Shown here piece after piece: positions 60,948 through 64,000 of a stretch of 64,000 nucleotides of DNA. A program made the translations under genes and the position numbers. Every line of letters begins with the position of its first letter. Positions within the stretch are counted from its first letter, which is position 1. The notes beneath the pieces were generated by a model that saw nothing but the letters and a program-made list of their open reading frames with translations, was not told the DNA's origin and searched no databases. The DNA is from Longimicrobium sp. (GTDB lineage Bacteria; Gemmatimonadota; Gemmatimonadetes; Longimicrobiales; Longimicrobiaceae), in contig DASVTZ010000217.1 of assembly GCA_036387335.1 (NCBI GenBank), positions 22,690 to 86,689 on the forward strand, written 5' to 3'.

Positions 60948-63662
60948 CTACCGCCCGAACCAGTAGCTCGCCTTGACCACGAAGATGTTGTCGGCGCGCT
61001 GGCGGAAGATGGCGCCGGCGTCGCGGGAGAGCTCGAAGTCGCCGTACGCTTCGGCGCCGGCGCGCTGCTGCTGCCACACGAAGAAGAGCGTCGAGCCCGG
61101 GCGGTACTCCCAGCGCAGCACCGCGTTGCCGCGCAGCGAGCGCACGTTGAGATCGGGGTTGTTGAAGGAGAACGCCTGCGGGGAGCGGGCCGCCGGCGTC
61201 GCGCAGTCGCCGTTGGGGTCGGCGGTGAAGCGGTTCCCCGCCGCGTCGAAGCACAGGGTGCCGAAGTCCTCGCCGTACACCATAGTCTCCGTGGTGCGCG
61301 TGCCGGTGAACTCCTTGAAGCGCGAGTAGTCGCCCGCGAAGACGAAGGGCTGCGCGAACACCTCCAGGCTCAGCGTGGGGGTAAAGGTCCAGTTCAGCCG
61401 CGTGCTCATGGAGAGGCGGTTCTGCTCCAGGTCCGCGAAGACGGCGCGCTGACCGAAGAAGTGCGTGGCCGTGGAGTCGTTGCGGCGCAGCACGAACTGC
61501 GTGGTGGAGAGCTGTCGGCTGAAGGTGGGCCCCAGCGAGAGCTGGACGTTCGGGCGCGGCCTGAACTGGACGCTCCCTTCCACCCCGTGATACCACCCGC
61601 CGTCCGTGTCCGTGATGTTGTTGTAGCGCGTGGAAAGGACGACCGGCTTGCGCGAGTCGGTGCTCATCCGCGCGTGCAGCAGGCGCCCGCCGGGGCGGCG
61701 CACCACCGGGCCGCCGCGCGTCAGCCGGTCGTCGCTCACCTCCGGGTACCACTCGGCGTAGAGCGCGGCGTTCCAGTAGTTGGCGAGCTGGCCGCCGGAG
61801 AAGGCGTGGATCTGCGCGCCCGTGCGGTCGCCGTCGAAGTTGTACTCGTGCTGGCCGCCCAGGATCGCCAGCCAGTTGCGGTAGTGGCGCGTGGGCTTGT
61901 TCCAGCGCCGCATCACGTTGCCCAGCGTCCAGATGAAGTCGGCGCGGGTCAGGAAGGCGGCGTCGTTCACCTCGAAGCCGGGGCTGCGGTAGTTAGCGGC
62001 GGTCTCCCACTGCCAGTCGCCGGCGCTCTTGGCCAGGCGCATGTAGCCGCCGTAGCCGCGCAGCGCGGTGCCGGTGGGGTCCAGCAGGTCCGAGAAGATC
62101 CCGTTGCCGCCGCTCTGCCGGTCCGGCCGCTGAAAGTAGCGCGCGGACGAACGCTGCAGCCGCTCGATGGCCAGCGGATCGCCCGCCGTGTTGGAGAAGG
62201 CGACGTTGCCGATCAGGTTGTAGGTGCGGTTCTTCCACCACAGCTCGCCGTCCACCCCCACCGCCTCCGCGTGGCCTGGGATGCGCTCCTCCAGCGCCTG
62301 CGACCCGAAGCGGCGGATGACGGAGGTGGCGATGGCGCCGATCGTCGCGTTGCCGCCCCGCAGGTTGCGCCGCACCCGTCCCACGAAGTAGTTGCTCGCC
62401 GGCTCCACCTCCTCGGTGAGGCGCCCGCCCAGCGTGTCCTGCACCAGCGCGCGGCCGGACTGCGTGACGGCGTCCATGAGGCCGATCTGCAGCCCGCCGC
62501 GCGTGCGCCCCGTCACCTTTGCCGCGCCCAGGATGGTGCTGTTCTCGGGCGTGTGCACGTAGCGGGCATCGCCGCGCGTGACCGAGCCCTGCGGCGCGCG
62601 CCCTATGCGCCGCGAGTAGAAGAGTGAGATGGAGGAGACGTTGCTGCAGTTGAAGCAGCGGAAGTCGCCGAATCCAAAGAGCCCGCTCCCCTCCACGAAG
62701 AAGGGACGCCGCTCGGAGAAAAAGGTCTCGAACGCCGACAGGTTCACCACGGCGGGGTCCACCTCCACCTGCCCGAAGTCGGGGTTGATGGTGGCGTCCA
62801 GGGTGAGGGTGGAGCTGAGCTGGTACTTGAGGTCGCCGCCCGCGCGCACGTCGTACTGCTCGCCGCTCTGAAAGGGGCTCCCCGGCTGCGTGGGGGCGAC
62901 GTAGCGCGCGCGGCTCAGCACGTACGGCAGGATCTCCGCGCGGCCGCGGTTGCGCGGCACGCCCAGCCCCTCCAGGTGCCCGTAGCGCGGGGCGCCGCCG
63001 CTCTCCCGCTTCGGCACGAAGCTCCACACGGAGTTCTCGTTGATGCGCTCCACGAAGCGGTTCACCTGCATCCCCCACGTCTGCATGCTGTCGCGGGGAA
63101 AGCGGAGCTGGCTGAAGGGGATCTTGAGCTCCGCCGTCCACCCCAGCGAGTCGATGCGCGCCTCCGCCCGGTACACCGGGTCCCACGACGGGTCCGCGTA
63201 CGCGGATGCCTGCCCCGCGTCGTTCTTGACGCCGGACGGGTTGATGAGGAAGGCCGTGATCCCCGTGTGGTCGTGATAGGTGTCGAAGATGAACTGCAGG
63301 TAGTCGCCGCCGCCCACCTGGTCGCGCCGCGAGAGGCGGGTGCGCACGCCGGCCGCGCCCAGCGAGTCGTACATCCGCGCGCCGATGTAGAGCGCCACCT
63401 CGTCGTAGGCGATGCGGATCTCGGTGCGCTGCGTGGCGGGCTGGCCCTCGCTGGGGTCCGTTTGGATGAACCCCGTGGCCGCCGGGGCGCTCTGCCAGAT
63501 CCCTTCATCCAGCCGCCCGTCGACGACGACCGGCGTGGTTCGCGCCACCGCCTGCACGTGGGGCGGCGCGCCCGCCGCGTGCGCCGTCACCTGCGCGGTC
63601 GCGGGTGCCGCGGACGCGAGCAGGGCGGCGAGTGTGGTGCGGCGCCAGGTAGGCATTGGCAT
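60948..63662 (-). CDS. DUF5916 outer-membrane protein with CBM9-like domain
   Basis: A 904-residue protein. A signal peptide (1-23, ending ATAQ) leads to a carbohydrate-binding-module-9-like domain (about 40-210: VVVDGRLDEGIWQSA, WTAELKIPFSQLRF) and the DUF5916 region, a large beta-barrel-like part (LDATINPDFGQVEVDPAVVN, FFSERRPFFVEGSGLF) with a C-terminal aromatic end (KASYWFGR). Such proteins are abundant in gliding or polysaccharide-degrading bacteria. The CBM9 suggests glycan binding; transport is inferred. Two adjacent ATGs (63662, 63656) are possible starts. Confidence 0.9.
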   Translation of the reverse strand: MPMPTWRRTTLAALLASAAPATAQVTAHAAGAPPHVQAVARTTPVVVDGRLDEGIWQSAPAATGFIQTDPSEGQPATQRTEIRIAYDEVALYIGARMYDSLGAAGVRTRLSRRDQVGGGDYLQFIFDTYHDHTGITAFLINPSGVKNDAGQASAYADPSWDPVYRAEARIDSLGWTAELKIPFSQLRFPRDSMQTWGMQVNRFVERINENSVWSFVPKRESGGAPRYGHLEGLGVPRNRGRAEILPYVLSRARYVAPTQPGSPFQSGEQYDVRAGGDLKYQLSSTLTLDATINPDFGQVEVDPAVVNLSAFETFFSERRPFFVEGSGLFGFGDFRCFNCSNVSSISLFYSRRIGRAPQGSVTRGDARYVHTPENSTILGAAKVTGRTRGGLQIGLMDAVTQSGRALVQDTLGGRLTEEVEPASNYFVGRVRRNLRGGNATIGAIATSVIRRFGSQALEERIPGHAEAVGVDGELWWKNRTYNLIGNVAFSNTAGDPLAIERLQRSSARYFQRPDRQSGGNGIFSDLLDPTGTALRGYGGYMRLAKSAGDWQWETAANYRSPGFEVNDAAFLTRADFIWTLGNVMRRWNKPTRHYRNWLAILGGQHEYNFDGDRTGAQIHAFSGGQLANYWNAALYAEWYPEVSDDRLTRGGPVVRRPGGRLLHARMSTDSRKPVVLSTRYNNITDTDGGWYHGVEGSVQFRPRPNVQLSLGPTFSRQLSTTQFVLRRNDSTATHFFGQRAVFADLEQNRLSMSTRLNWTFTPTLSLEVFAQPFVFAGDYSRFKEFTGTRTTETMVYGEDFGTLCFDAAGNRFTADPNGDCATPAARSPQAFSFNNPDLNVRSLRGNAVLRWEYRPGSTLFFVWQQQRAGAEAYGDFELSRDAGAIFRQRADNIFVVKASYWFGR

Positions 63663-63767
63663 CCGTGATCGATGGTTGCGAGGGGGGCGGATGGACGCGG
63701 GGGGGCGTACGCCGGGCAGCGCTCCGGCGTATACCTTGGGTGCTTCATCCGCCCGAAAGGTTTGAAG

Positions 63768-64000
63768 CTAGTCGAACTTCCCCAGCGCCCACGCCGCCGC
63801 GCGCCGCACACCCGGATCGGGATCGGACGCCAGGAGCCGCGTCAGGGCGGGGACGGAGGATGCATCCTCCAATCGACCCAGCGCGCGTGCCACGGCGCGG
63901 CGCACGCGCGGCTCGCGGTCGCCGGTGAGGCGGGCGACGCTGGTGGCGGCCTCGCGGCTGCGCGTGTGCCCCAGCGCCCACACCGCCCCGCCGCGCACCT
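63768..64000 (-). CDS. HEAT-repeat protein, C-terminal end (start beyond window)
   Basis: The last 77 codons contain two and a half HEAT/PBS-lyase repeats (GAVWALGHTRSREAATSVAR, EPRVRRAVARALGRLE, DPGVRRAAAWALGKFD). The gene continues past the right edge. In related genomes such repeats are often fused to M56/BlaR1-type metallopeptidases, but the N-terminal part is not visible here, so only the repeats can be claimed. Confidence 0.85.
   Translation of the reverse strand, partial: VRGGAVWALGHTRSREAATSVARLTGDREPRVRRAVARALGRLEDASSVPALTRLLASDPDPGVRRAAAWALGKFD

Overview
The window is very GC-rich, gene-dense chromosomal DNA with no phage, insertion-sequence, rRNA, tRNA or CRISPR signature. Gene content suggests an environmental Gram-negative chemoheterotroph: large secreted S9 and M48 peptidases, a CBM9/DUF5916 outer-membrane protein, many lipoproteins and signal peptides ending in AQA, orphan PAS histidine kinases, a lipase maturation factor and a sorbosone-dehydrogenase-like lipoprotein. 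This content, together with the interspersed palindromic repeats, fits Gemmatimonadota of the Longimicrobium type. The assignment is an inference; no marker gene proves it.

Layout. 1-9.1 kb: 5'-nucleotidase-like lipoprotein (partial), a pair of unknown genes, an ABC exporter (ATPase plus permease), a PAP2 phosphatase, an L,D-transpeptidase and an M48-TPR membrane protease. 9.3-16.2 kb: a radical SAM gene, an alpha/beta hydrolase, two GNATs, glycerate 2-kinase and a hydroxyacid dehydrogenase flanking a VOC protein, then a small-gene run (orphan HicB, zinc ribbon). 16.4-27.7 kb: RecQ, a secreted metzincin, a DUF2335 cassette with a clear sigma70 promoter and terminator, PhzF-RidA, an NmrA-like gene, MutY, a Fic protein with a candidate operator, and OsmC. 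27.9-34.8 kb: a beta-barrel protein, RlmI-type methyltransferase, two histidine kinases and a lipoprotein. 34.9-36.4 kb: two toxin-antitoxin pairs back to back, UPF0175/DUF3368 (toxin frameshifted) and MntA/HepT. 36.4-46.1 kb: a lipase maturation factor, DUF1990, sorbosone-dehydrogenase-like and M48 lipoproteins, and two penicillin-recognising serine hydrolases.

46.2-51.9 kb is the most interesting locus. A 1356-residue CHAT caspase-like protease fused to an NB-ARC-type STAND NTPase and a TPR-like tail overlaps by ATGA a subtilisin-like S8 protease that has no signal peptide. An unknown 96-residue protein with its own TATAAT box follows. This has the shape of a cytoplasmic, NTP-regulated two-protease conflict (abortive-infection-like) system.

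52-64 kb: two hotdog thioesterases, GH3, DUF1801, a DUF5715-like lipoprotein, a PAS histidine kinase, an S9 peptidase, DUF5916, and the C-terminal end of a HEAT-repeat protein.

A second theme is the repeats. At least six families of short palindromic elements occupy the intergenic spaces. Many begin within a few bases of a stop codon, some end in terminator-like T tracts, one is nested inside another, and in several genes the last codons and the stop are supplied by the repeat itself.
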